Below, piece by piece: positions 48,358 to 58,132 of a DNA stretch of 64,000 nucleotides. Both the position numbers and the translations under genes were made by a program. This stretch comes from Isoetes taiwanensis. Taxonomy: Eukaryota > Streptophyta > Lycopodiopsida > Isoetales > Isoetaceae. The stretch's first letter is position 1; every line of letters starts with the position of its first letter. Where the stretch lies: assembly GCA_021234155.1 (NCBI GenBank), contig JAJEKV010000015.1, forward strand, positions 5,095,194-5,159,193, read 5' to 3'. The notes beneath the pieces were generated by a model. That model made no database searches and was not told where the DNA came from. It saw only the letters and a list, made by a program, of their open reading frames with translations.

Positions 48358-49309
48358 TTTGTCAGTTCCTATTGCTTCGCATTTTCAACTGCAGCTTCTC
48401 AGCCATGTCCTAAGTGAAACAGACTAGAACTCAACCTCCATAACGTAAACCCTTCAATAACCTAACAACACACAGGGTTCATGTTTCGGAGGCCATATCC
48501 TAGTCAGATTCAATTAGGATCTTGCACAATGTCATCACGTAGAGGGAGGGTGTTGATGCCAGAAGATGGACCCTTAAAACCTTCCGGAAGCAGTTCGCCC
48601 CAAAGGTCCTGTCTCGAAGTCCCCTGGCCACGAACGGGCAATTCTCCCACTCCCGAAATGTGAAATGACTCTGCCAATGGACTTAAAATGTTGACATTAC
48701 CCTAGGGACCAAGTTTCGTGGGCAGAAGACCACCTCTTCTCCAAGAAGTTCATAGTCAATTGGCCTAAGAGGTGGATGCAGAATAATGCCATGCAGAGGG
48801 TTCATGTTTCTTTCGTTGCAAAAAATGACCATATAACTTGGTCCCTAGGGTAATTTTGTCATTCCGGATGACATCATTTCGGCGCCTTTGTACTATCCGG
48901 ACGACAAAACACTTGGGTTTCTACACGGTCGACCACAGGATGCTTCGCGGTTTGATAAGTTCTCCCGGGCGGATATTGGATGTTTTTGAACTTGCTCGAA
49001 GCAGGTTACTTGAACGGCGGATTCAACAGTCAGATAGAAAAACTGAGCTCCGGGAGGAGGGGCATTGACATTTGCCCTCCCGGAGGAGCGCTGGCAGGAA
49101 AGGCTGCCTTGACAACCTTTCTGAGGTCTGTCCCCTGGGGTCTGGCCTCTCCCCTCTGGTGAGGAAGCCGCGCAAAGTCCTGGCCTGGATCGATTTCGGG
49201 AAGGGTGTCAGCGCTTTAAGTTCTTCAAGATCCCTCTATTCTATCCTTTGCCAAACTCCTCTATCAAAAATTGCAAAGGTTGCCATACTTCTTGCATAAA
49301 GTCATAGCC

Positions 49310-49790
49310 ATTATGTCCATGTCACCACCATCTTGCCATGTCACCCAAAATCTGCCATCATCACCCAATGAAAAGACCAAAGATGGACATCTTTTTTTCC
49401 ATTCTTGGCCTAGTCAAAACTTGACGTTGCTTACTTGGCATGCCATGTCACCACTTGGAGTGCCACATCATCTTTTCCATGTTGTTTGTTGGTGCCACAA
49501 AGGTAACGACATGCCTTTGTCAAATCCTCGGCCACTTGTGGCAAGGGGAGCGACCCATAACGTGAACCCTACATTTTTGCATCAAGGTGGAGACAAACAC
49601 GCCCGAGAGTTTGCATAAGGTCATCATCATGTCCACATGACCCATATCTTGCCATGTCACCAAAAATTTGCCACATCACCCCCCATGGAAAACCAAAGTT
49701 GCACATTTTTTTTATTTTTGGCCTAGTCAAAAGTTGGCCTTGCTTACTTGGCATGACATGTCACCCACGACATGCCACATCATCATGCGC
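49310..49790 (+). repeat. Tandem duplication at the right edge of the foldback element
   Basis: The segment ATGTCCATGTCACC...GGCCTAGTCAAAACTTG...CTTGGCATGCCATGTCACC (about 49315-49460) recurs at about 49630-49775 with the same order. The period is about 310 bp. This is a partial second copy of the outer arm of the foldback element. Confidence 0.8.
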
Positions 49791-49799
49791 ATGTCAATT

Positions 49800-51478
49800 T
49801 TTGCAATCTCAATTTTCTCCACTCATTTCATGGAGATTGTAAGAAATACCTTGCGCCCACATAATCATACCTTGCCATGTCATTCACCATATCTGAATGT
49901 AGTTCTTCAACCAACTTTTGTTCATATATTCAATGTTTATATCTCAAACCGACAATTTTCAATTATGGCTCATTGATGTACGTGCCATGTTATCTTCAAA
50001 GCGTCTAAGAATGAACAAACTGCACGAGATTATGTTGCCCAATGGGGCAAGCAGGGTAGTGTAGGTTGAACCATGATAGTTGTTAATAAATGGAAGTTTG
50101 GTTCTGCTACATTGCTAAATGGAAGTTTGGTCCTGCAATGATGTGTCATGACATGGCAACTTGGAAAATAAAAATTGACTAGTTATTTTTAACTCTTTTG
50201 AAACAGAAGATTTTTGCATGATAACTTGGGAATCTTTAACATGAGGTGGTAGCAAGAAACACCTCGGCTACATCATGAAGTTTTGTGATTCTTGCGTGAT
50301 GTTGAGATGTCATGCTTAGGGTTATAACTTATTTTAGCATAATCTATAGGTCTTGATATTCTATGCATTGCTTGTGAATAAAAATAGTGTCTGAAACTTG
50401 AAGAATGTACCATCGTTTACATCTTGTTGATAAGTAGAGGGGCGCAACTCTAAATTAACATTTGTTAAGGTCAGCTAACATATAATGAAGTTTGTTTAAC
50501 ATTTGTCTCAATATATTTCCAATGTCTTTTGCCCATCATATCTTCACAACTATTAGAGAACCACAGTCTTGCCCTGATCTAGTACATGGGTAACTTAATT
50601 CCATTGCGAAATACAACTCCCTTTTGTCTAAAAATAATATTTTTAAAATAAAATAAAATATGCATGCAAGTAGTATTTTATCCAATGGCCAAGACGGATG
50701 ACTGAGATCTTGATCCCCGTCCTATTCTCTTATTGGGCCTTAAAATGACGGCTTTATCTTATCTTATTGGTCCTTTTCCAAGTTTCTTAAGCTAGAACAT
50801 GTGTTTATTTCTTCGCTAATTTGGTTTTCCGTTGAATAAAACAGGGTTTGAGCAATCATCAATGGCGCCGCTATTGTTCATATTACATGTTTACATGCTT
50901 TTGAATCTTGGAAGGTCACATAACAATGTAGGATGTTTAAAAGAAGTGAAAGAATTGGTAAAAGAATCAGGACATTTTTGCATTCTTTGAGATTTGGAAA
51001 CAAAACATCTTTGGCACCCAATATCTATGATTTTATAGGGTTCAATGCTGGTAATGAATGCCTATGAAACGATTGTATAAATACATAATACATTAAAAAA
51101 TACTAAAGATATACAGAGTACAACTGTCTATATACAGACCAAATTCTTTAAAATAATCTAGGACAAAAGGTGAAGTTGGGAAAGATACCCCACAAAGCAT
51201 ACATGTGGAAAATTAAAGCTAGAATTAAAATATGTAGTATCTTATTCAAGCCAGAATGGAGGCCCCAGATTTCGGTAGACGTGGATGGCCCAGATTGTGA
51301 TCTTTGTAGTGTTATCCTATTGGTTGAGCTAATGGATGGACGGTCTAGATCGAGGAACGGCCAGGATGGCAATCCTGTCCGTGTCTTCCTAGTGGTTACC
51401 TAACAGGCCACTTCCCCGCCTTGGCCGTTTTCCATTTTCCCACCTAACCATTTTACCTAGCCACTTCCATTTTCCAAC
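49800..51478. other. AT-rich spacer, nothing recognisable
   Basis: No gene or repeat boundary was recognised. The strings TGGAAGTTTGGTYCTGC occur twice near 50090 and 50120. A GC-richer stretch at about 51250-51420 precedes the TRIM element and might be leader sequence of the LINE derivative. Confidence 0.4.
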
Positions 51479-51942
51479 TTTTGTGTAACGTTCCTAACCG
51501 ACATGCCCTTAACCAACTGGGCAAAACCGTCTAGACGTTTATGAGTAGTCGCTTCTACCCATTTATGCCGGTGTCTCGGGAACGCCCCACAGGCACATTC
51601 AAGGTTCGAATACTCGAGTGGTCTACCATGGGCCCGTTACAGTCTCTCCCACTAGAACTATGCTCGTCCTCGAGCATCGAAGGCTATACCATGTCACAAT
51701 GATTACCAAGTCTTTGCAAATTACCCATGCATATAGGCACCCATGGAGACTCGAACTCGAGACCTACTCTGATACCAACTGTAACGTTCCTAACCGACAT
51801 GCCCTTAACCAACTGGGCAAAACCGTCTAGACGTTTATGAGTAGTCGCTTCTACCCATTTATGCCGGTGTCTCGGGAACGCCCCACAGGCACATTCAAGG
51901 TTCGAATACTCGAGTGGTCTACCATGGGCCCGTTACATTTTG
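51479..51942 (-). mobile_element. TRIM (terminal-repeat retrotransposon in miniature), apparently intact
   Basis: Two direct repeats of 158 bp (51484-51641 and 51780-51937) appear identical base for base. They start TGTAACG and end CGTTACA, and enclose 138 bp. Outside them is a perfect 5-bp duplication TTTTG (51479-51483 and 51938-51942). In minus orientation the interior begins with TGGTATCAGAG two bases after the right repeat (51777-51767), matching the usual initiator tRNA-Met primer-binding site. It ends with the polypurine tract GTGGGAGAGAC abutting the left repeat (51652-51642). There is no ORF. Identical LTRs imply a recent insertion mobilised by an autonomous element elsewhere. Confidence 0.93.
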
Positions 51943-53435
51943 ATCCAGGACTCCGTTTCAGGTGAGGCTTATTGCGTTGGAAAGCTCTTTCCAGGATCTT
52001 TCCGGTGGTGTATGGTATGCCCATCTTTGGTTACGTTTTCTTTGTCAAAGCAGTCCTGCTCGGCGGCTTTGGTAGGGTTTGCAGTATTGGATATTGTGTT
52101 TCAGATCTTTTAGATTGAGGCTTCTGCTTTGATTTAAATTTTGTATATAGCTGCTTTGATTTCATTTAGAGAGCTTCACCATGACAGAAAGGGCCAGCAA
52201 TAAGGAGAGATTTGGTGTAAGGATGGCCAGGGAAAAGAAAAAGCCTCCTACTCAGGAATCATTGTTTGCACAGGAGGTCCCCCGTCCCACAAGTGCTCGG
52301 TCTAGCATACAGCTCCATGGTCAGGGGGAAGCTAATTCCAGTGTAATAATGGAGTTGCCATCTTCTCTTTTTGGTCCCCAGCGGCCTCTTCATATCGGCA
52401 CAAGCAGGCCTGGTACATTTACCTTCCAAGATCGGGAGGATCTCCAAAGTGCTCTAGACCTGCAAGTTCAGTGTTTGCCGCCTACACTTCGTGACCAGGT
52501 ACGACTCATTCATTCTGAGGGAGGAATGACAGCCACATCTATGATCGTGTCTATTGAGAGATGGACACACTTATTACAGTTAATACATGCCTTCGTTCCA
52601 GACCCTAAAGCCCAGTATGTGTGCACAAGTGATGCCTCAGTACAGACACTAGATACAGAATTACAGCCACAGAAGAAACATTGTGTTGAAGCAGAAGTGC
52701 AGACATTGGAAAGGGAACATGTTGAGGTGGGCGTACAGACATCTCCACAATCCCAAGGGGACCAGGAATCGCAGTGCCGCGCTAGCAGTCAGGAGCAGGC
52801 TGCCTCAGTATCTTCTGTTACTAGGAGCCTGAACTTGCGTATTATAGGGGTTGCAGAGGCAGAAGATGATGCCCTTTCTGATATGGATGCTGCTTTGCAT
52901 TTTTTCACTGATGTCATGCATGTGAAGGCTGGTGGAGTTGTCTCCGCTACTAGGGTGGGAGCGGCAAGACCTGATCGTCCCCGCCATCTTTTGGTTCGGT
53001 TTCAAGACACTCTTAGCCGCTTACATGTTCTTCAGCATGGAAACCATCTCAGAGGGACTAGTTTCTCAGTACAGGAGGACCTCTCCCCTCTTCAATTGTG
53101 TAACCGTAAGGAGGAGCTCTGCAAGGTGAGGGCAGCCCGCCTGCAAAAGAAATGGGCAATTAATGGGGGGGCAAAGAATTATTCTAGATCAATGGCCTTC
53201 CAATCCTTGGACTGGTTATGTCTAGATAATTTTAGAAGCATAAATTTACCACTAGCATTAGCATTATCTTCTCTTATTCTTGGTAGCTTTTTAATATTTG
53301 GTTATTGTATTTGGTGATGGGGCCTAGTCCCGAGGTTTTAGATGGGTCAAGGCCCTTGCATGTCTTGGGCCCCATAACCCGTTGGGTTCCGTGGACGTAA
53401 AAATTCTTATCTTATCTTATCTTATCTTATCTTAT
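51943..53435 (+). mobile_element. LINE derivative with ORF1 retained and ORF2 almost wholly deleted
   Basis: A leader (51943-52180) is followed by a 378-codon ORF1-like frame, a short 3' UTR (CCCATAACCCGTTGGGTTCC) and six CTTAT units (53406-53435), a simple-repeat tail. No endonuclease or reverse transcriptase is present between. This is comparable to the ORF1-only HAL1 elements known in mammals. The TRIM element sits immediately upstream of, or within, its 5' region. Confidence 0.65.
52181..53317 (+). CDS. LINE ORF1-like protein with RRM/transposase-22-type domain
   Basis: This is the second-longest open frame in the window. The N-terminal third is basic and Ser-rich (NKERFGVRMAREKKK). A middle region carries repeated VQTLE/VQTSP-type strings (SVQTLDTELQ, EVQTLEREH, GVQTSPQSQ). 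From about residue 215 the pattern RSLNLRIIGVAEAEDDALSD, SATRVGAARPDRPRHLLVRF and HLRGTSFSVQEDLSP then NRKEEL follows the layout of the L1 ORF1p RRM and C-terminal domain, which binds LINE RNA. The last 45 residues (SMAFQSLDWLCLDNF, then a hydrophobic run LALALSSLILGSFLIFGY) are unrelated to that family. They are probably the read-through of deleted ORF2/3' UTR sequence. The start is the first ATG of the frame, with a CACC context. The frame is unusually intact for this window. Confidence 0.75.
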   Translation: MTERASNKERFGVRMAREKKKPPTQESLFAQEVPRPTSARSSIQLHGQGEANSSVIMELPSSLFGPQRPLHIGTSRPGTFTFQDREDLQSALDLQVQCLPPTLRDQVRLIHSEGGMTATSMIVSIERWTHLLQLIHAFVPDPKAQYVCTSDASVQTLDTELQPQKKHCVEAEVQTLEREHVEVGVQTSPQSQGDQESQCRASSQEQAASVSSVTRSLNLRIIGVAEAEDDALSDMDAALHFFTDVMHVKAGGVVSATRVGAARPDRPRHLLVRFQDTLSRLHVLQHGNHLRGTSFSVQEDLSPLQLCNRKEELCKVRAARLQKKWAINGGAKNYSRSMAFQSLDWLCLDNFRSINLPLALALSSLILGSFLIFGYCIW

Positions 53436-53630
53436 TTTCCTAATGGATGCGATCGGATCAATGATGAGCTTCACTTCCTGGATTGGCGATCTTCACTTCC
53501 GGACTCAAGCTTCACTTCAAGATTCAAGCTTTCATCACTTTCTATGGCGGATTACGTGGCCTTCCTTCTTACCCGCAAAAGCTCATATCCGGACTCCAAA
53601 TCTTTGCCCTAACACCACCCATACTTATTT

Positions 53631-54195
53631 TGTTAGAATTTGTGCACGGGATTTGAACCCCGAGAGAAAAACCAATACACGACCACGCCTTACGCCAATT
53701 GTTTGTAAATTGGTTTAACTCTCCCCCTTAATTCCTCTCTGCGATAAATTGGCTCCTTTTCAACACTCTATGCAAAGAAATTATTATGCTTCAATCGCCA
53801 AAAAATACTACCAGCGAGTGCGGTGAATCACCCACGACAACACATTAAATGCTCACAATCTGGCGGATTTCTACGAAATGCGGATCTTCCACGACAATCT
53901 GCCCAAGCTCGCCCAAGCTCCCAACCAACTTCGTCCACAGGTAATCGGCCCGGCCGGTTTACCTGACTAATAGCCAAAATCTTACGCCTCCTCGCCGGTT
54001 TTGCTCCACGACGGCTTCCTCCAACCGAATCCAAAACCTCATGCCGCACCTAATTCCTTACGACCTCCCTTTTTCTTCTCTACGCGGATCACCGACATGC
54101 TCTTTTTATTTTTTCTTCTTTTTTCCTTTTCTTGCCACGTCATCGAAACTTCAACTACCAAAATTAACATTTTTTTCTTGAATCTTTGGATGCCA
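53631..54195 (-). repeat. Copia LTR (3' LTR in element orientation)
   Basis: It begins TGTTAGAATTTGTGCACGGG and ends TTTGGATGCCA on the plus strand. It aligns end to end with 57577-58132 apart from many small differences. Near its TG end it contains, on the minus strand, a tRNA T-arm-like GGTTCAAATCC flanked by CGGG and CCCG. Confidence 0.88.
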
Positions 54196-54209
54196 ATTTC
54201 CAAAGCCTC

Positions 54210-55950
54210 CCCTCGGCCGGCATTCATCTTCTGTAATGCCAATGTCTTCCTAAAACCGTATGTTTGGCTTCATTCAATGCTTTTTGTCGATATCTCGCTT
54301 GTTGTTTACACCGTGGATATATATTGCAAATCAATCTCACCTCGGCAACTATTTCTCGATGTAATGATAATGAAGATCAATATGCTTAGATCCTTGAGTG
54401 TAAGGCGATTTTTTGGCAATGGCAATACAACTCCTATTATCACAATATAATTTAAACCGGGCATGCTTGTTTTCTCCTAATTCACTTAATAGTCGCCTCG
54501 GCCAACGATTTCTCTGCTTGCGGAGATGCGTGATACATATTCGGACTACGCACTAGACATCGCTACATAGTTACTTTCTTGCTACACCATGAGATAACCT
54601 GTTCCATTGAGTTTACACAGATACCCTGTTGTGGATTTGCGTTCGTCTAAGTCTCCAGCCCAATCTGCATCTGTATAGCCAGTTAATTCTGCATAGCCGA
54701 CCACCTCAGGATTTTTGTCATGACTTCTAATATAACAGATTCCAAGCTGCAATGTACCCTTCGGATATCTAAGAACACGTTTAAGCAATCCAATGTTCCC
54801 GGCTGGATTATTCAAATATCTACTCAATAAATTTACTGCAAATGCAATGTCTGGTCTAGTGGCATTTGCCACATATAACAAACTCCCGATAAGTTCTCTG
54901 TATGGAATTCTTTGCATTTTTCTGTTGTCTTCTACAGTCACAGGAGACATATTTCCACATATCCTCTTATTAACTACCAAAGGAGTTGGTGCTGGCTTAC
55001 ATTCTGTCATAAAGAAATCATCCAGTATCTTTCTAATGCCCTGTACCTGTGTTAAAATCAACACCCCAGCTTGTCTATCTCTATAAACCTCCATACCCAA
55101 AAGTTTCCTCAAGCCACCGAGGTCACTCATTTGAAATCTATTTTTCAAAATATCTTTGCAATCATTTAAAATACTTTGATCACTTGCGCTCATAACGCAA
55201 TCATCAACATATAAAAGTCAGAATGCACTTTACCATTCACTTTCTTTATGTACAAATTACCCTCACTTTCTAATTTCTCGAATCCTTGAGATAATAGAAA
55301 CCCATTTATGCATACATACCATTGTCTAGCCACCGCTTAAGCCCATATACCGCCTTTTTAGTTTGCAGACGTTGTCACCTTGCACTTCAAAGCCAACCGG
55401 CTGCTCCATATAGATCTCTTCGTCCAAATCTCCATTCAGGAATGCAGTCTTTACATCCATATGATCAAGCTCCAAATCATGCTCCACTGCTAAAGCAATT
55501 AAAGCTCGCAAACTTGTTAGCTTGACAATAGGAGAAAATGTATCATGATAATCTTTACCATACTTAGCGTAAAACCACGAGCCACAAGTCTTGCTTTGTA
55601 CCTTTCAATTTTTCCCGTCCGGTCCTTTCTTTTATTTTAAAATCCACTTACACCCGACCACATTTTTCTCTTTGGTTCGAGGTGCAAGATCATAGGTACC
55701 TGTGAATAATGCGAATGACTTCGAGCTCTTCACACATAGCATTCCTCCACTTATCTCGCATCCGATTGAATTGACAGCTTAAGTCATATGTTTTAGGCTC
55801 CATGATATTTGACACGGAAGGTGGCCGTTGCTCCCGCGTGCTTCCTAATTCATACTCTTTAAATCTTGATGGTGGTCTTAAACCCCGAAGTACTTCTACC
55901 ATGCTCATTTCTCCCATATAACGATGTATCAAAAGATACTTCCCCGCTTC
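54210..55950 (-). pseudogene. Copia reverse transcriptase and RNase H (frameshifted)
   Basis: Minus-strand pieces in order: EPKTYDLSCQFNRMRDKWRNA (55800-55735); MDVKTAFLNGDLDEEIYMEQ (about 55465-55405); FLLSQGFEKLESEGNLYIKK (about 55295-55235); catalytic YVDDCVMSASDQS (about 55215-55175); then a 203-codon frame 55193-54582 with FQMSDLGGLRKLLGMEVYRD, LLYVANATRPDIAFAVNLLS and GYTDADWAGDLDERKSTTGY, the start of RNase H. After a stop at 54582 the RNase H resumes in other frames (LGENKHARFKLYCDNRSC, GSKHIDLHYHYI, ALNEAKHTVLGRHWHYRR) to about 54215. The YVDD and the RNase H Asp positions are kept. At least four shifts break the reading. Confidence 0.85.
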
Positions 55951-56019
55951 AATCTTTACGCATCACTTCTATGCAAACGAGTTTCTTCCATGGGCGGCTC
56001 TTACACGCACTTACAGGTT

Positions 56020-57426
56020 CTAATCCCCTACTTGCTCTTCAGTTTTCTCTTCCAAGCTTATCTCCATACTCCGATCTTCTAGCTCTGCTACTTCACCTTC
56101 TGGTTGCTCCTCTATATCATTATCTTCTACCTCTTGAGCCTGTACAACTTCTGCTTGCTGTTCTTCCCTGTCTATGTCATCGGCATCATCATCAAACCAA
56201 CCAACTGGAGCCCAAGGTTGACTTTCTTCTCTTTTTTGTGTCAAACTTTGTGTCACAACTCTATCTTTATAAAACTTAGTTTCATCAAACACCACGTCTC
56301 GACTTACATAGATTTTCCTAGTTTTGGGATCATACAATCTGTATCCCTGCTCTTCATAACCAACAAGATAAGTTTCTATGCTTCGATCGTCTAACTTGGA
56401 CCGCAATTCCTCAGGTACATGCATATATGCTAAACAACCATATGCTCGCAATCTTTCCACAGACTGTTTTTGTCCAGACCACACCTCCTCAGGAATTCTC
56501 CCTTCAATACCAGATGATGGTAACTTGTTCTGGATGTAGCATGCAGCCTGTACTGCTTCTGCCCATAAATAGTTGGGTAACCCTGCATGTTTTAACATAG
56601 ATCTTACTGCATCCATAAGAGTTCTGTTCTTTCTCTCAGCAATACCGTTCTGTTGTGGGGTATGCCTGCAAGTAAATTGACGTCGGATCCCCTTTTCACG
56701 ACAAAACTGCATGAATGCCCCAGACATATATTCTCCCCCTGAATCTGAACGCAAGCGTTTCAACTTCCTAGACGTCTCTCGTTCAGCTTCTGCTAGATAC
56801 AATTGGAATGCCTGGAATGCTTGATCCTTTGATTTCAAAAAATAACATTTTGCCCTCCGAGAAAAATCATCTATAAACGTCATAAAGTATGTTTTGCCAC
56901 TCATACTTTGAACACGCATTGGACCACACAAGTCACTATGCACCAAGTTCAAAATTCCTAGTGTTTTAGAAATGCGAGACCGAAAAATGTTTCTAGTCTG
57001 CTTCCCAAGCATACACCCATGGCATATTTTATGTTCACCTCCATCTATGTTGGTAGGCAAACCCTCTACCAATTCATGTTTGCTCATAATTTTTATAGTT
57101 CCGTCACTTACATGAGCACACCTTAGATGCCATAATTCTAAAGAGTTAATACTCCCAATACAAGGAAAAGCATCCAAGCAATATAGTTTACCCCTTCTCC
57201 TAGCATATATATTTCTACCATTACCCACCATTTCACAACAAGATGCATCAAAATTTACTTTGTACCACGTGCATCTACCAAGTCTCAAGTACATTGAAAT
57301 TAAATTGAACAACATACCGAGAGTATACAACACGTTTTCCAAACTCACTTTTTCTTCACCATTGTGAAAGAACTCCAACTTTCCGCAACCTTTAACCGTG
57401 TAAATTACCATTTCCCATTTGTACAC
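56020..57426 (-). CDS. Copia pre-integrase and integrase polyprotein segment
   Basis: This is the longest frame in the window (468 codons). The first 70 residues resemble the end of the protease and linker (NGEEKVSLENVLYTLGMLFN). The GAG-pre-integrase HHCC finger follows (WHLRCAHVSDGTI ... CHGCMLGKQTR). The integrase core shows first Asp in LVHSDLCGPM, second Asp in RSDSGGEYMSG and Glu in NGIAERKNRT, the D-D-35-E triad that joins cDNA to the host chromosome. The C-terminal part includes YGCLAYMHVP and LVGYEEQGYRLYDPKTRKIY, then a Glu/Asp-rich tail (EVVQAQEVEDNDIEEQPEGE) before the reverse transcriptase. The true polyprotein start lies in the deleted gag, so the ATG used here is only the first in frame. 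Confidence 0.9.
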   Translation of the reverse strand: MYKWEMVIYTVKGCGKLEFFHNGEEKVSLENVLYTLGMLFNLISMYLRLGRCTWYKVNFDASCCEMVGNGRNIYARRRGKLYCLDAFPCIGSINSLELWHLRCAHVSDGTIKIMSKHELVEGLPTNIDGGEHKICHGCMLGKQTRNIFRSRISKTLGILNLVHSDLCGPMRVQSMSGKTYFMTFIDDFSRRAKCYFLKSKDQAFQAFQLYLAEAERETSRKLKRLRSDSGGEYMSGAFMQFCREKGIRRQFTCRHTPQQNGIAERKNRTLMDAVRSMLKHAGLPNYLWAEAVQAACYIQNKLPSSGIEGRIPEEVWSGQKQSVERLRAYGCLAYMHVPEELRSKLDDRSIETYLVGYEEQGYRLYDPKTRKIYVSRDVVFDETKFYKDRVVTQSLTQKREESQPWAPVGWFDDDADDIDREEQQAEVVQAQEVEDNDIEEQPEGEVAELEDRSMEISLEEKTEEQVGD

Positions 57427-57576
57427 AAGGGGTCTCGTGATTCCTTTAATTTTTTATCAACTTCTCTCGATGCAATAATGGTCCTTTCTCCCCGAAATCA
57501 ATAGTTAAAGGTACTGTTGCAAAATCCCTTTCCATGGCCACAAATTGTAAACAAACTTAAATTTCTCGATACCCTT

Positions 57577-58132
57577 TGTTAGAATTTGTGCACGGGATTT
57601 GAACCCGAGAGAAAAACCAATACCACCACCATTACGCCAATTGTTTGTAAATTGGTTTAACTCTCCCCTTAATTCCTGCAATGCGATAAATTGGCTCCTT
57701 TTCAACACTCTATGCAGCAAATTACTATGCTTCAATGCGCCAAAAATACTACCAACGAGTCTGGTGAATCACCCGCGACAACTGCCAAATGCTCACAATC
57801 GGCGGTTTCTGGATCTGCTTGGATCTTCCGACAATCTGCCCAAGCTCGCCCAAGCTCCCAACCAACCGTCCACCGCAGGTGGAATCGGCCTGGCCGGTTT
57901 GCCTGACTAATAGCCAAAAATCTTACGCCTCTGCGGGTTTTGCTCCGGCGGCTTCCTCCACCGAATCCAAAACCTCACATGCTGCACCTAATTCCTTTAC
58001 GACCTCCCTTTTTTTCTTCTACGCAGATCACCGGCATGCTCTTTTTTTATTTTTTCTTCTTTTTCCTTTTCTTGCCACGTCATCGAAACTTCAACTACCA
58101 AAATTAACATTTTCTTGAATCTTTGGATGCCA
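57577..58132 (-). repeat. Copia LTR (5' LTR in element orientation)
   Basis: This is the partner of 53631-54195. In minus orientation it starts TGGCATCCAAAGATTC and ends AAATTCTAACA. The T-arm-like CGGGTTCAAATCCCG lies about 25 bases from this end, and a box-A-like TGGCGTAATGG stands about 34 bases before its B-box part. Confidence 0.88.

Larger units (their letters stand above)
45751..49470. mobile_element. Foldback-like element, copy 2 (well preserved)
   Basis: A 1.15-kb hairpin minisatellite (45751-46903) is followed by a near-palindrome of two arms, 46904-48138 and 48139-49400, meeting at about 48140. Matching inverse landmarks include GGTCTTTTCATTGGGTGATG (46904) with CATCACCCAATGAAAAGACC (about 49357), GGCCAGGACTTTGCGC (about 47090) with its complement (about 49180), and AAACCCAAGTGTTTT (about 47350) with its complement (about 48910). 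The centre repeats CTGTGTGTTGCTAGGTTATTG. The right arm continues further outward (GGCCTAGTCAAAACTTG...CCACTTGGAGTGCC, to about 49470) than the left, and the same outer sequence is found at the left of copy 1 (11130-11210). No transposase was seen. Confidence 0.8.
53631..58132 (-). mobile_element. Ty1/copia LTR retrotransposon with 5' internal deletion
   Basis: Direct LTRs lie at 53631-54195 and 57577-58132 (plus-strand ends TGTTAG...GATGCCA). Short flanking ATTT on both sides may be part of the target-site duplication. In minus orientation the primer-binding-like GGTATCGAGA (57572-57563) follows the right LTR, and a polypurine stretch GAGGGGAGGCTTTGG precedes the left LTR (about 54215-54200). 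Domain order protease remnant, pre-integrase, integrase, reverse transcriptase, RNase H is copia. Gag and most of the protease are missing: only about 150 bp separates the LTR from the first pol frame. The reverse-transcriptase half is frameshifted. Confidence 0.88.

Noticed and set aside
51600-51780. tRNA gene suggested by GGTTCGAATAC and AGTTCGAGTCTCC
   Set aside because: No acceptor or anticodon stems can be formed; the strings belong to the TRIM LTR and primer region.
51484-51937. Cassandra-type TRIM carrying 5S rRNA
   Set aside because: The LTR shows no stretch I could match to the 5S rRNA internal promoter.
57577-57660. tRNA gene suggested by CGGGTTCAAATCCCG
   Set aside because: Only a T-arm is present, spacing to a box-A-like string is too short, and it repeats in both LTRs.
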